Assembly (NCBI GenBank): GCA_947591475.1
Contig: CANQDE010000002.1
Coordinates: 352,783-416,782, forward strand
Origin: an uncultured Alistipes sp.
Lineage (GTDB): Bacteria; Bacteroidota; Bacteroidia; Bacteroidales; Rikenellaceae
Direction of reading: 5' to 3'
Length of the DNA: 64,000 nt
In this document: in pieces, positions 29,211 through 40,095 of the stretch
Position numbering within the stretch: position 1 is the stretch's first letter
Layout: the number at the start of each line of letters is the position of its first letter
Program-made: the position numbers and the translations under genes
The notes under the pieces: generated by a model
Told to the model about the DNA's origin: nothing
Seen by the model: the letters and a program-made list of their open reading frames with translations, nothing else
Databases searched by the model: none

Positions 29211-31425
29211 CTAACTGCAATCCTAACGCCCGATCGGTCGCCGAAGAACCTCCGTAGTAGATCGTATAGGTTCCCGGCAGCGTGCGCATCGTTGCGGTAG
29301 CGGGGTCGAAGCTCTCGAAGGCCGAACGGTCGAGCGTGAAGACGACTTGCGTCCGTTCGCCCGCCGGAACGGCCACGCGCCGAAACGCCCGCAGACTTTT
29401 CGACGGGCCGTCGGCATCGTCGTTGCGACGGACATAGACCTGCACGACCTCCTCGCCGTCGCGCGAGCCGCTGTTACGCAAATCGACCGTCAGCCGCACT
29501 TCGTCGCCCGCAGCGATGCGGTCGGCCGACAATTCCGCCTTGTCGTAGGCGAACGTCGTGTAACTCAATCCGTATCCGAACGGAAAGAGCGGTTCGCCGC
29601 GGAAGTATCGGTACGTGCGTCCCTGCATCCGGTAATCCTCGAAATCGGGCAGTTGCGACAGCCGTTTGTAGAACGTAACGGGCAGACGTCCGGCGGGATT
29701 GTAATCGCCGAAAAGGACATCGGCCACGGCCGTGCCGCCGGCTTGTCCCGGGTACCATGCCTGCAAAATCGCATCGCAATGCTGCGTTTCGGGTTCGAGG
29801 GCGACGGCCGACCCCGAACAGTTGACATAGACGATTCGTTTCCCTGCACGGTGCAGGGCGGCAATCAATTCGCGCTGTACGGCGGGGAGTTCGATTTCCG
29901 TGCGGTCGCCTCGGCGGAATCCCGGGTAGTCGACCTTCATCTCCTCGCCTTCGACGGCGGGCGAAATGCCCCCTACGAAAACGACGTATCGCGCATCGCC
30001 GACCGCTGCGACCGCCTCTTCCACCGTTCGGGTGTGGTAGCTCCCCTTACCGGAACGAAGCAACTGCGCGGCATCGGCCGGCGAATCGGGAATGCGGTGA
30101 TCGATCAGACCGCAGCCGTCGACATAACGCACGCGGTCGCCCGCCTTGGTCCGGATGCCCTCCAAAATGGTAACGGTATGCGACGGAAATCCGTTGTAGT
30201 TGCCCCACTGCATGATCGAATCGGCGGCGTTCGGCCCCATGACCACGATTTGCGCGGCATCCTCGCGGCGCAGCGGAAGCAGATTGTCGCGGTTTTGCAG
30301 CAGCGTCATCGTTTCGCGCGCCATCCGCAACGCCAAAGCGCGGTGCTCCGGACAATCGACAACGGAGGTCGGTATGCGGCTCCACGGCACGACGCTGTCG
30401 TCGTCCATCTCGCCCAAAGCGAAACGGGCCCGCAGCAAGCGGTGCACGCTGACGTCGATCTGAGCCTCGGTAATCAATCCCTGTTCGACGGCCTGTTTCA
30501 GCGACAGATAGCTGTTTCCGCACTCCACGTCGGTGCCCGTGAGGACCGCATCGGCCGACGCATGGGCCGCATCGGGATGGGTTTCGTGATGGCCGGTTTC
30601 GTAGAAGTCGTTGATGGCCTTGCAGTCGCTGACGACGATGCCCCGATAGCCCCACAAATCGCGCAGAATGGTGTGCAACAGCCGGTTGCTGCCGCAGCAC
30701 GGTTCGCCCTCGTAGCGGTTGTAGGCGCACATCACCTCCTCGACGCCGCCCTGCTGCACCAAGGCCTTGAAAGCGGGCAGATAGGTCTCCCACAAATCGC
30801 GGGCATCGACCCGACGGGCATCGAACGAATGACGGTTCCACTCCGGGCCGGAGTGCACGGCGAAATGTTTGGCACAGGCGTGGAGTTTGTCGAAACGGGC
30901 TGTATCGGGCCCCTGCAACCCCCGCACGACGGCCACGCCCATGCGGGCCGTCAGATAGGGGTCTTCGCCGTAGGTTTCCTGCCCGCGTCCCCAACGCGGG
31001 TCGCGGAAAATGTTGATGTTGGGTGTCCAGAAAGTCAGTCCGCGGTAGCGCGTATGGGTACCGTTGCGGCGGCTCTCGTGGAATTTGGCGCGGGCCTCGT
31101 CGCTCACGGCGTCGAATACGCGATAGACCAGTTCATCGTCGAACGAGGCCGCCATGCCGATGGACTGCGGAAAGACGGTCGCCAATCCGGCCCGGCCCAC
31201 GCCGTGCAACGCCTCGTTCCACCAGTTGTAGGCACGGATTCCCAAGCGGTCGACGGGCGACGAAACGTCTTTCATTAGTCCGATTTTCTCATCGAGGGTC
31301 AATCGCTGCAGCAGGTCTTCGGCACGCACTTCGGGTGCGAGTTCCGGATTCCGATAAGGTTCGTTCTGGGCGGTCGCGGTCAGCGCGAGCAGGCCCAAAA
31401 CGACGGTCATTCGCATTCGTTTCAT
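29206..31425 (-). CDS. Glycoside hydrolase family 3 (beta-glucosidase/xylosidase-like), secreted
   Basis: 739 aa; signal peptide; PNINIFRDPRWGRGQETYGEDPYL; YRGIVVSDCKAI; C-terminal fibronectin III-like domain. Confidence 0.94.
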   Translation of the reverse strand: MKRMRMTVVLGLLALTATAQNEPYRNPELAPEVRAEDLLQRLTLDEKIGLMKDVSSPVDRLGIRAYNWWNEALHGVGRAGLATVFPQSIGMAASFDDELVYRVFDAVSDEARAKFHESRRNGTHTRYRGLTFWTPNINIFRDPRWGRGQETYGEDPYLTARMGVAVVRGLQGPDTARFDKLHACAKHFAVHSGPEWNRHSFDARRVDARDLWETYLPAFKALVQQGGVEEVMCAYNRYEGEPCCGSNRLLHTILRDLWGYRGIVVSDCKAINDFYETGHHETHPDAAHASADAVLTGTDVECGNSYLSLKQAVEQGLITEAQIDVSVHRLLRARFALGEMDDDSVVPWSRIPTSVVDCPEHRALALRMARETMTLLQNRDNLLPLRREDAAQIVVMGPNAADSIMQWGNYNGFPSHTVTILEGIRTKAGDRVRYVDGCGLIDHRIPDSPADAAQLLRSGKGSYHTRTVEEAVAAVGDARYVVFVGGISPAVEGEEMKVDYPGFRRGDRTEIELPAVQRELIAALHRAGKRIVYVNCSGSAVALEPETQHCDAILQAWYPGQAGGTAVADVLFGDYNPAGRLPVTFYKRLSQLPDFEDYRMQGRTYRYFRGEPLFPFGYGLSYTTFAYDKAELSADRIAAGDEVRLTVDLRNSGSRDGEEVVQVYVRRNDDADGPSKSLRAFRRVAVPAGERTQVVFTLDRSAFESFDPATATMRTLPGTYTIYYGGSSATDRALGLQLE

Positions 31426-31528
31426 CGTGAATAAAGGTTCGATTTCGAGTAAAGATAGGGATTTTTTCGCGGATTTCGCCTTTTCGTTTCCTTAATCGGT
31501 CGAATTTCCTCGTCTCGCCCGTCAATTA

Positions 31529-31560
31529 TTTGCGACGGACGGAATTATTTCGTACATTTG
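31529..31560 (+). promoter_or_regulatory. Consensus Bacteroidota promoter upstream of tig
   Basis: TTTG-N20-TACATTTG. Confidence 0.7.
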
Positions 31561-31640
31561 CCAGCCGGTTTCGCCGGAGGTGCTGAACCGAATACGGCGC
31601 ACGGCTGACAGACGACTAATCGAATAGCAAAGAAATAGTT

Positions 31641-32969
31641 ATGAAAATTGCAAGAGAACAACGCGACGGAGGCAGCTCGTTGGTTCGGGTAACCGTCGCA
31701 GAGGCCGATTACGGCGAAGCGGTCGAGAAGGAGCTCCGCACCTATCGCCGCAAGGCCAACATCCCGGGCTTCCGGCCGGGCATGGTGCCGATGGGCGTCA
31801 TCAAAAAGATGTACGGCAAGAGCGTGCTGGCCGAACAGTCCTACCGCACCGCTTCGAACGCCGTATTCGACTATTTGCAGAAGGAGAAAATCGACTACTT
31901 GGGCGACGTCATTCCGTCGGAAGAGCAGGGCGATTTCGATTTCGAAAACAACACCGAATTCGAGTTCGTATTCGAGTTCGGCGAGGCGCCCGCCATCAAG
32001 TTGGAGCTGTCGGACAAAGACAAGATGACCTACCACCGCATCAAAATCGACAAGAAGATGCACAGCGACTATCGTTCGAACTTCCTGCGCGGATACGGAC
32101 GGTTGGTCGACGTCGACGAGGTAACCTCCGACGAGGCGTTGAGCGTAACGCTCGACAACGGCGATATGCAGGTTTCGGATGCCTATTTGGGGCTGATTTC
32201 GATGTCGGAGGAGGAACGCAAACCTTTCATCGGCAAGAAAGTAGGCTACAAGACCGACGTGAACATCAACGAGCTTTACAAGAATCCCTCCCAACGGGCC
32301 GCAATCCTGCAGGTCAAGGAACCTGAGCTGGCAGGCATCAAACCCGAATTCACGCTGGAAATCACCAAAATCCGCAAGTTCGCCGAACCCGAGCTGAACG
32401 AGGAATTTTTCAAAATGGCTTTCCCGCAAGGGAATGTTACCGATGAGGCGTCGCTTGACAAATTCATCGACGAACGCATCAATGCGGAGCTGTCGCGCGA
32501 AAGCGATTACCTCTTCACGTTGCAGTTGCGCAACTATCTGATCGAAAAAGCGGGGCTGAAGATGCCCGAAGCCTTCCTGAAACGCTGGCTTTACACCATC
32601 AACGAGGGCAAGTTCACGATGGATGACATCGAAAAGGATTTCGACCAATTCTTAAAAATGTTCACGTGGAACTATTTGCAGAAGCATTTCATCCAGACCG
32701 ACAACTTGACCGTAACGAAGGAGGAGGCGACGGCCGAAGCCAAAGCGCTGGCAGCGGCGCAATTCGCCCAATACGGCATGCCATCGGCACCGGACAACAT
32801 GCTGGAAGATTACGCCAAGCGGATACTCGATGACAAGAACCAGTCGCAGAAGATTTACGAAAAGCTCTTCGAGGTGAAGGTGGTCGAGGCCGTGAAGTCG
32901 AAAATCACCGTAACGGAAAAGGCAATTTCCGCCGATGATTTCGCAAAAATGGCCCGCGAAGTGCACTAA
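31641..32969 (+). CDS. tig: Trigger factor
   Basis: 442 aa; VEKELRTYRRKANIPGFRPGMVPMGVIKKMYGKSV. Confidence 0.92.
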   Translation: MKIAREQRDGGSSLVRVTVAEADYGEAVEKELRTYRRKANIPGFRPGMVPMGVIKKMYGKSVLAEQSYRTASNAVFDYLQKEKIDYLGDVIPSEEQGDFDFENNTEFEFVFEFGEAPAIKLELSDKDKMTYHRIKIDKKMHSDYRSNFLRGYGRLVDVDEVTSDEALSVTLDNGDMQVSDAYLGLISMSEEERKPFIGKKVGYKTDVNINELYKNPSQRAAILQVKEPELAGIKPEFTLEITKIRKFAEPELNEEFFKMAFPQGNVTDEASLDKFIDERINAELSRESDYLFTLQLRNYLIEKAGLKMPEAFLKRWLYTINEGKFTMDDIEKDFDQFLKMFTWNYLQKHFIQTDNLTVTKEEATAEAKALAAAQFAQYGMPSAPDNMLEDYAKRILDDKNQSQKIYEKLFEVKVVEAVKSKITVTEKAISADDFAKMAREVH

Positions 32970-32988
32970 TCCCCGAAAAAAGCGGAAC

Positions 32989-33029
32989 AAGGACTTTGCA
33001 GGCGTGATGTTTGCAAAGCCTTTTTTTAT
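32989..33029 (+). terminator. Rho-independent terminator after tig
   Basis: AAGGACTTTGCA...TGCAAAGCC followed by T7. Confidence 0.7.
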
Positions 33030-33099
33030 TAACTGGTACGGGGCGCACCGTCGGGAAGGAGAAATGACCTTGATTAGCACAGAAACGAAATAAATAAAA

Positions 33100-33777
33100 A
33101 TGAAAAACAATTCGGAGTTCGAAAAATACGCACGGATGCAGTGCGGAATCAGTTCGTTGAAACTGCACGATTTCCAGTCAGTGAACGCCTCGTACGTCTC
33201 GCCGACCATCATCGAGGAGCGGCAGTTGAACGTCGCTACGATGGATGTCTTTTCGCGGTTGATGATGGATCGCATCATCTTCCTCGGCGCCCCGATTTAC
33301 GACGATGCGGCCAATATCATTCAGGCCCAACTGCTCTTTCTCGAATCGGTCGACCCCGAAAAGGACATTCAGATTTATATCAATTCGCCGGGCGGTTCTG
33401 TCTCGGCCGGATTGGGCATCTACGACACCATGCAGTTGGTGGCACCCGACGTGGCGACCATCTGCACGGGGCTTGCGGCTTCGATGGCGGCCGTGCTGCT
33501 GACGGCCGGCGCCAATGGCAAACGTTCCGCCTTGCCGCACTCGCGGGTGATGATTCATCAGCCGTTGGGCGGTGCCCAAGGGCAGGCTTCGGACATCGAA
33601 ATCACGGCCCGCGAAATCGCCAAGACCAAACGCGAACTCTATGAGATACTTTCGACGCATTCGGGCGTGCCGGTCAAGAAGATCGAGAAGGACGCCGACC
33701 GCGACTACTGGCTGACTGCGAAGGAGGCTCAGGAGTACGGTCTGATCGACGAAGTGCTCGCCAAACGAGCGAAATAA
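33100..33777 (+). CDS. clpP: ATP-dependent Clp protease proteolytic subunit
   Basis: [50 protein letters not shown]. Confidence 0.97.
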   Translation: MKNNSEFEKYARMQCGISSLKLHDFQSVNASYVSPTIIEERQLNVATMDVFSRLMMDRIIFLGAPIYDDAANIIQAQLLFLESVDPEKDIQIYINSPGGSVSAGLGIYDTMQLVAPDVATICTGLAASMAAVLLTAGANGKRSALPHSRVMIHQPLGGAQGQASDIEITAREIAKTKRELYEILSTHSGVPVKKIEKDADRDYWLTAKEAQEYGLIDEVLAKRAK

Positions 33778-33786
33778 GGAAAAGCA

Positions 33787-35061
<1,275 letters not shown>

Positions 35062-35084
35062 CGAAAATTTCGTTATCTTTATAG

Positions 35085-35120
35085 CCGGAACGGGGCGCCG
35101 TACCCGTTCCGGACTTTTAT
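35085..35120 (+). terminator. Terminator hairpin after clpX
   Basis: CCGGAACGGG-gcgccgta-CCCGTTCCGG followed by ACTTTTATTT. Confidence 0.75.
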
Positions 35121-35127
35121 TTGCACG

Positions 35128-35271
35128 ATTAGCAGCAAAACGATTTAATAAGACTTGTATTAGCCGCAAAGCAACTTAATAAGGCATTGATTAGCAGCAA
35201 AACAAGTTCACAAAGGACCTGTATTAGCAGCAAAACAAGTTAATAAAAAAGCAAAACAACTTAATAAAAAT
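35128..35271 (+). repeat. Imperfect tandem repeat (31-33 nt period) ending at the tkt start codon
   Basis: Units at 35128, 35159, 35190, 35223 (ATTAGCAGCAAAACAAGTTAATAA-like) plus a partial unit to 35271. Confidence 0.9.
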
Positions 35272-37302
35272 ATGGCTACGAATACCAAACTTTCGCGGGT
35301 GGCCGATAACATCCGTATCCTGTCGGCCGCTATGGTCGAGCGGGCCAAATCGGGACACCCGGGCGGTGCCATGGGCGGTGCGGATTTCGTTACGGTGCTC
35401 TTCACCGAGTTTCTGCGCTATGACCCCGATCGCATGGATTATCCCTTCCGCGACCGGCTCTTCCTCGACCCGGGACACATGGCGCCGATGCTCTACTCGG
35501 TGCTGTCGATGGCCGGCCACTTCACGTTGGAAGATTTGCAGTCGTTGCGGCAGTGGGGAAGCGTTACCCCCGGCCACCCCGAAGTCGAGGTACTGCGGGG
35601 AATCGAGAATACCTCCGGCCCGTTGGGTCAGGGGCATGCCATGGCTCTCGGCGCCGCGATCGCCGAACGGTTCCTCGCAAGCCGGTTCGGTGAGTGGACT
35701 GCCCACAAGACGTATGCCTATATTTCCGACGGCGCCGTCGAAGAGGAGATTTCGCAGGGCGTAGGCCGCATCGCCGGCCACTTGGGCCTCTCGAATTTCA
35801 TCATGTATTACGACTCGAACAACATCCAGCTTTCGACGACCGTCGACGCTGTGGATAGCGAGGACGTCGCCATGAAGTACAAGGCGTGGGGTTGGAACGT
35901 GCTGTCGGTCGATGGACACGACATCGACGCCCTGCGCAAAGCGCTCACAGCGGCCAATGCCGAGACCGAACGGCCGACGTTGATTATCGGCCGCACAACG
36001 ATGGGCCGCGGCGCCGTAGGCCCCGACGGATGCAGTTACGAAAACAAGGTCTCGACGCACGGACAACCGTTGTCGGCTGCCGGTGCCGATTTCGCCGCGA
36101 CGGTGAAACATTTGGGCGGCGATCCCGAACATCCGTTCACGTTCTTCGAGGAGAGCTGCGAGGTTTTCGACGAACGGCGCGGACAGTTGCGCGAATGGGC
36201 GAAAAAGCAGGCCGAAATCGAAAAGTCGTGGCGTTCGGAGCATCTCGATCTGGCGCATAAACTCGACGGATTCTTCGCCGGTGAACTTCCCGAAATCGAC
36301 TGGAACAGCATCGAACTGAAGGCTGACAGTGCGACACGTGCGGCTTCGGCTTCGGTGTTGGGCGTACTGGCCGACAAGGTGGAGAATCTCATCGTCGCAT
36401 CGGCCGACCTCTCCAACTCGGATAAAACGGACGGTTATCTCAAAAAAACGAAAGCCTTTGCAAAGGGCGATTTTTCCGGAAAATTCTTCCAAGCGGGCGT
36501 GTCGGAGTTGACGATGGCTTGCGTCATGAACGGTATGGCGCTTCACGGCGGCGTGATTCCGGCATGCGGCACGTTCTTCGTATTTTCGGATTACATGAAG
36601 CCGGCCGTGCGGCTGTCGGCCCTGATGCGGTTGCACGTGATTTACATCTGGACGCACGATTCGTTCCGCGTGGGCGAAGACGGCCCGACGCATCAGCCGA
36701 TCGAACAGGAGGCGCAAATCCGACTGATGGAACATCTGCACAATCATCGGGGCGAACGCTCGATGGTGGTGTTGCGTCCGGCCGACGGCGACGAAACCGT
36801 ATCGGCATGGAAGCTGGCGCTCGAAGAGCATCGACCCGTGGCATTGATTCTTTCGCGTCAGAATATCGCGACGCTGCCGGTGTTGAGCCAGAACCGTCGC
36901 AAGGAGGCCATGCAGATTTCCAAAGGCGGTTATGTCGTCATGGACGCTGCGAAACCCGCCGCGATTCTGGTAGCCGACGGTTCGGAGGTCTCGACGTTGG
37001 TCGAGGGGGCTCGGCTGTTGGCCGCCGAAGGCATTTCGGTGCGCGTGGTGAACGTTCCGAGCGAGGGCCTGTTCCGCGACCAGCCGCGTTCGTATCAGCA
37101 AACGGTTCTGCCGGCCGGAATTCCGCGTTACGGAATGACTTCGGGCCTGCCCGTGAATCTGGCAGGATTGGTCGGCGAAAACGGAACCATCCACGGGCTG
37201 AATCATTTCGGTTATTCGGCGCCCTACAAGGTACTCGACGAACAATTCGGCTACAATGGAAAAACCGTCGCCGAAGAGGTAAAAAAGCTGCTCGGAAAGT
37301 AA
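35272..37302 (+). CDS. tkt: Transketolase
   Basis: 676 aa; MVERAKSGHPGGAMGGADFVTVLF; LDPGHMAPMLYS; HDSFRVGEDGPTHQPIEQ. Confidence 0.96.
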   Translation: MATNTKLSRVADNIRILSAAMVERAKSGHPGGAMGGADFVTVLFTEFLRYDPDRMDYPFRDRLFLDPGHMAPMLYSVLSMAGHFTLEDLQSLRQWGSVTPGHPEVEVLRGIENTSGPLGQGHAMALGAAIAERFLASRFGEWTAHKTYAYISDGAVEEEISQGVGRIAGHLGLSNFIMYYDSNNIQLSTTVDAVDSEDVAMKYKAWGWNVLSVDGHDIDALRKALTAANAETERPTLIIGRTTMGRGAVGPDGCSYENKVSTHGQPLSAAGADFAATVKHLGGDPEHPFTFFEESCEVFDERRGQLREWAKKQAEIEKSWRSEHLDLAHKLDGFFAGELPEIDWNSIELKADSATRAASASVLGVLADKVENLIVASADLSNSDKTDGYLKKTKAFAKGDFSGKFFQAGVSELTMACVMNGMALHGGVIPACGTFFVFSDYMKPAVRLSALMRLHVIYIWTHDSFRVGEDGPTHQPIEQEAQIRLMEHLHNHRGERSMVVLRPADGDETVSAWKLALEEHRPVALILSRQNIATLPVLSQNRRKEAMQISKGGYVVMDAAKPAAILVADGSEVSTLVEGARLLAAEGISVRVVNVPSEGLFRDQPRSYQQTVLPAGIPRYGMTSGLPVNLAGLVGENGTIHGLNHFGYSAPYKVLDEQFGYNGKTVAEEVKKLLGK

Positions 37303-37323
37303 TTTTTGGATTAGTATATGTCG

Positions 37324-37355
37324 CAGACCGCCATGAGAATGTTTATGGCGGTCTG
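37324..37355 (+). terminator. Terminator hairpin after tkt
   Basis: CAGACCGCCAT ... ATGGCGGTCTG perfect 11-bp inverted repeat followed by TTGCTTTATTT. Confidence 0.7.
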
Positions 37356-37384
37356 TTGCTTTATTTCTGCATGCAATGTAAATA

Positions 37385-37491
37385 AATTTGTTTTTTGCCC
37401 GGCTTTTCGTAATCTTTGGCTTCGCCGAAGATACTTCGCCTCGACAATGCTCAAATAAATTTGGCATTTTGCTCGGCTTTTCGTATCTTTG
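37385..37491 (+). repeat. Intergenic repeat family A, copy 2 (promoter-bearing)
   Basis: TCTTTGGCTTCGCCGAAGATACTTCGCCTCGACAATGCTCAAATAAATTTGGCATTTTGCTCGGCTTTTCGTATCTTTG. Confidence 0.85.
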
Positions 37492-37899
37492 TCCCAGACA
37501 TATTGAAAGCGCATCGGCTTTTCTTCTTTGTTCGGAACTTAGACACTTTTGGCAAAAGAAGGATTCGAGTCGATGCTCGCGCTGTTTTTCGGCGTGGGCA
37601 TTTCTTCGATCTTCTTTTGCGGGCAGTCTAAGGCCTCGAACAAGGGTTGAGTGATTTGCCCGCATTTTTTATTGACTGACACGGAGCGCACGGCCTTTAC
37701 GGAAGCTGCAACAACAATTGGGAGCGCCCACAGCCATCGAAAGCGAATCGACCGCCCATCGCGCTAACAAAAAACCGGCCGGAGAACCCACGTCTTACGT
37801 TTCGGTCATTCTGTTGCCCTTAATGGCCTTCGGCAGAACGATCGTCTCGGTTCCCGGCTGGTTTTGTCTCTTTTTCGATGATAGCATCAGGCGTAGCGA

Positions 37900-39093
37900 C
37901 TATCGGTTGTTGTAGGCTTCGAGGGCCTTTCCGAGAACGACCAATGCCCGCTTCAAATCTTCCTTGCAAAGGATGTAGGCGATTCGTACCTCGTTGCGTC
38001 CGAGACAGGGATCGGTGTAGAATCCCGAAGCAGGGGCCAACATCACCGTTTCGCCCTCGTACTCGAAGTCCGAAAGGCACCAAGCACAGAACTTATCGCA
38101 GTCGTCGACCGGCAGACGCGCCACCGTATAGAAGGCCCCCATCGGAATGGGCGAATAGACGCCCGGAATACGGTTCAGCCCGTCTATCAAGCATTTGCGG
38201 CGTTCGATATACTCTTCGTAAACCTCGGCGCCGTACGACCGCGGTGCGTCGATCGAGGCTTCGGCCACGATCTGCCCCAACAACGGCGGCGAAAGGCGGG
38301 CCTGACAGAATTTCATGACCGCATCGCGCACCTTGCGGTTCTTGGAGATGAGGGCGCCGATGCGGATGCCGCACTCCGAATAACGCTTCGATACCGAATC
38401 GATCAACACGACATGCTGTTCGATGCCTTCGAGGTGGCAGGCCGAGATGTAGGGCGAACCGGTATAAATAAATTCGCGATAGACCTCGTCCGAAAAGAGG
38501 AACAAATCGTATTTGAGCACCAAATCGCGGATGCTGTTCATTTCGCGCCGCGTATAGAGATAGCCCGTCGGGTTGTTGGGGTTGCAAATCAGAATACCGC
38601 GCGTCCGTTCATTGATGAGCTTCTCGAATTCGGCCACATCCGGCAGCGCAAAGCCCTGTTCGATGGTCGAGACGACGGGGCGGATGACCGCGCCGGCCGA
38701 AATGGCGAAAGCCATGTAGTTGGCGTAGGCCGGTTCCGGAACGATGATTTCGTCACCCGGATTCAGACAGGACATGAAGGCGAACAACACCGCCTCCGAA
38801 CCGCCCGCCGTAACAATGATGTCCTCGGGTGTGAGGTTGATTTGGTATTGCGCATAGTATTCGGCCAGCTTCTCGCGCAACGAGCGATAGCCGTCGCTCG
38901 GGCTGTATTCCAGAATTTTCCGGTCGATGTGTTTCAGCGCATCAAGCCCCACTTGCGGCGTCGGCAGGTCGGGTTGGCCGATATTGAGTTGATAGATTTT
39001 CGTACCTCGGGCACGGGCGGCCTCGGCAAGCGGTACGAGTTTGCGAATCGGCGATGCCGGCATCAATTCGGCACGTTGGGAGATTTCGGGCAT
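37900..39093 (-). CDS. Pyridoxal-phosphate-dependent aminotransferase (class I/II, aspartate aminotransferase-like)
   Basis: 397 aa; IYQLNIGQPDLPTP; ICNPNNPTGYLYTRREM; SVSKRYSECGIRIGAL. Confidence 0.93.
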   Translation of the reverse strand: MPEISQRAELMPASPIRKLVPLAEAARARGTKIYQLNIGQPDLPTPQVGLDALKHIDRKILEYSPSDGYRSLREKLAEYYAQYQINLTPEDIIVTAGGSEAVLFAFMSCLNPGDEIIVPEPAYANYMAFAISAGAVIRPVVSTIEQGFALPDVAEFEKLINERTRGILICNPNNPTGYLYTRREMNSIRDLVLKYDLFLFSDEVYREFIYTGSPYISACHLEGIEQHVVLIDSVSKRYSECGIRIGALISKNRKVRDAVMKFCQARLSPPLLGQIVAEASIDAPRSYGAEVYEEYIERRKCLIDGLNRIPGVYSPIPMGAFYTVARLPVDDCDKFCAWCLSDFEYEGETVMLAPASGFYTDPCLGRNEVRIAYILCKEDLKRALVVLGKALEAYNNR

Positions 39094-39329
39094 GGCGATA
39101 TACAGTTTATGGGTGATTCGTTATGCGATTCGTCGAATCGGAACTGTTACAAAGATACGAAATTTTTATTAGCGCGGTAGACCGTTATTTTGCTTTCGAT
39201 GGTCATCTTCGCTTCCGACCCTTATTCATTTACGCTTTCGATAGTTGTAGGTGCTCCTATCTTTATTTTTACCGCGACACGGAATGTCGGAATAGAATCG
39301 AATTGAAAGTCGTCCGACAAAATCCGCGT

Positions 39330-39698
39330 TTACCGTTTGAGTGCGGCTTTGCGGTCTTTGAGAATCTCCTCCTGATGCTCCACTGCCCAGTCGATCAACC
39401 GGTCGATGTGCGGCAACAACGATTCGGCCCGCGGGGTGAGCGTATATTCCACGTGGGGCGGTACCTCGGGATAGACCTTCCGAACGATGAATCCGTCTTC
39501 TTCGAGCGTACGGAGCGTAACGGTCAACATTTTGGATGAAATGTCGGGAAGCATGTGTTGCAAGTTCTTGAATCGCATCGTGCCGTTTCGATGCAACAGA
39601 AAGAGCACTAATAACGACCATTTATCGCCGAAACGTGCAAGGATATTTCGTATCGGGCATTCGGGAAATCGGAGGTCTTCGATCGTTATTCGGTCCAT
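39330..39698 (-). CDS. HxlR-family transcriptional regulator
   Basis: CPIRNILARFGDKWSLLVLFLLHRNGTMRFKNLQHMLPDISSKMLTVTLRTLEEDGFI. Confidence 0.93.
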   Translation of the reverse strand: MDRITIEDLRFPECPIRNILARFGDKWSLLVLFLLHRNGTMRFKNLQHMLPDISSKMLTVTLRTLEEDGFIVRKVYPEVPPHVEYTLTPRAESLLPHIDRLIDWAVEHQEEILKDRKAALKR

Positions 39699-39887
39699 AT
39701 CGAATTGAGCGTTAAGTTACTTTACAAAGGTAAGTAAATTTTTATTAACAAGATGTTTCGGCCGACAGCGAGACTGATTTTTCGATGACCTTCCGATTCG
39801 TACCAATCAAGAAAATATTGGTCGAATGGTATGGAAATTTTTGTTTGTTTTCCCGATGACCCTCTGATCCGTACCAGTTAATAATAA

Positions 39888-39919
39888 TTTGGTGGAATGA
39901 AAAAACGATATTATTTTTG
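39888..39919 (+). promoter_or_regulatory. tRNA-Ser promoter
   Basis: TTTG-N20-TATTTTTG, 5 nt upstream of the tRNA 5' end. Confidence 0.75.
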
Positions 39920-39924
39920 TCGAC

Positions 39925-40009
39925 GGAAAGATGGCAGAGTGGTCGATTGCGGCGGTCTTGAAAACCGTTGAGCTGCAAGGCTCCGGGGGTTCGAATCCCT
40001 CTCTTTCCG
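39925..40009 (+). tRNA. tRNA-Ser (anticodon TGA)
   Basis: GGAAAGA/TCTTTCC acceptor stem, CTTGAAA anticodon loop, long variable arm, GGGGGTTCGAATCCCTC T-arm; no encoded CCA. Confidence 0.95.
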
Positions 40010-40095
40010 CTGTCGAAGTGCTCCGTTCGTTTGCGAGAATGGGTGTGGTATCTTGAATTCGTATCCTCAGATTTATTTATTCTATTGCTATAAAA

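Noticed and set aside
35224-37665. 813-aa minus-strand ORF opposite tkt
   Set aside because: Mirror ORF of transketolase codon usage with no family signature.
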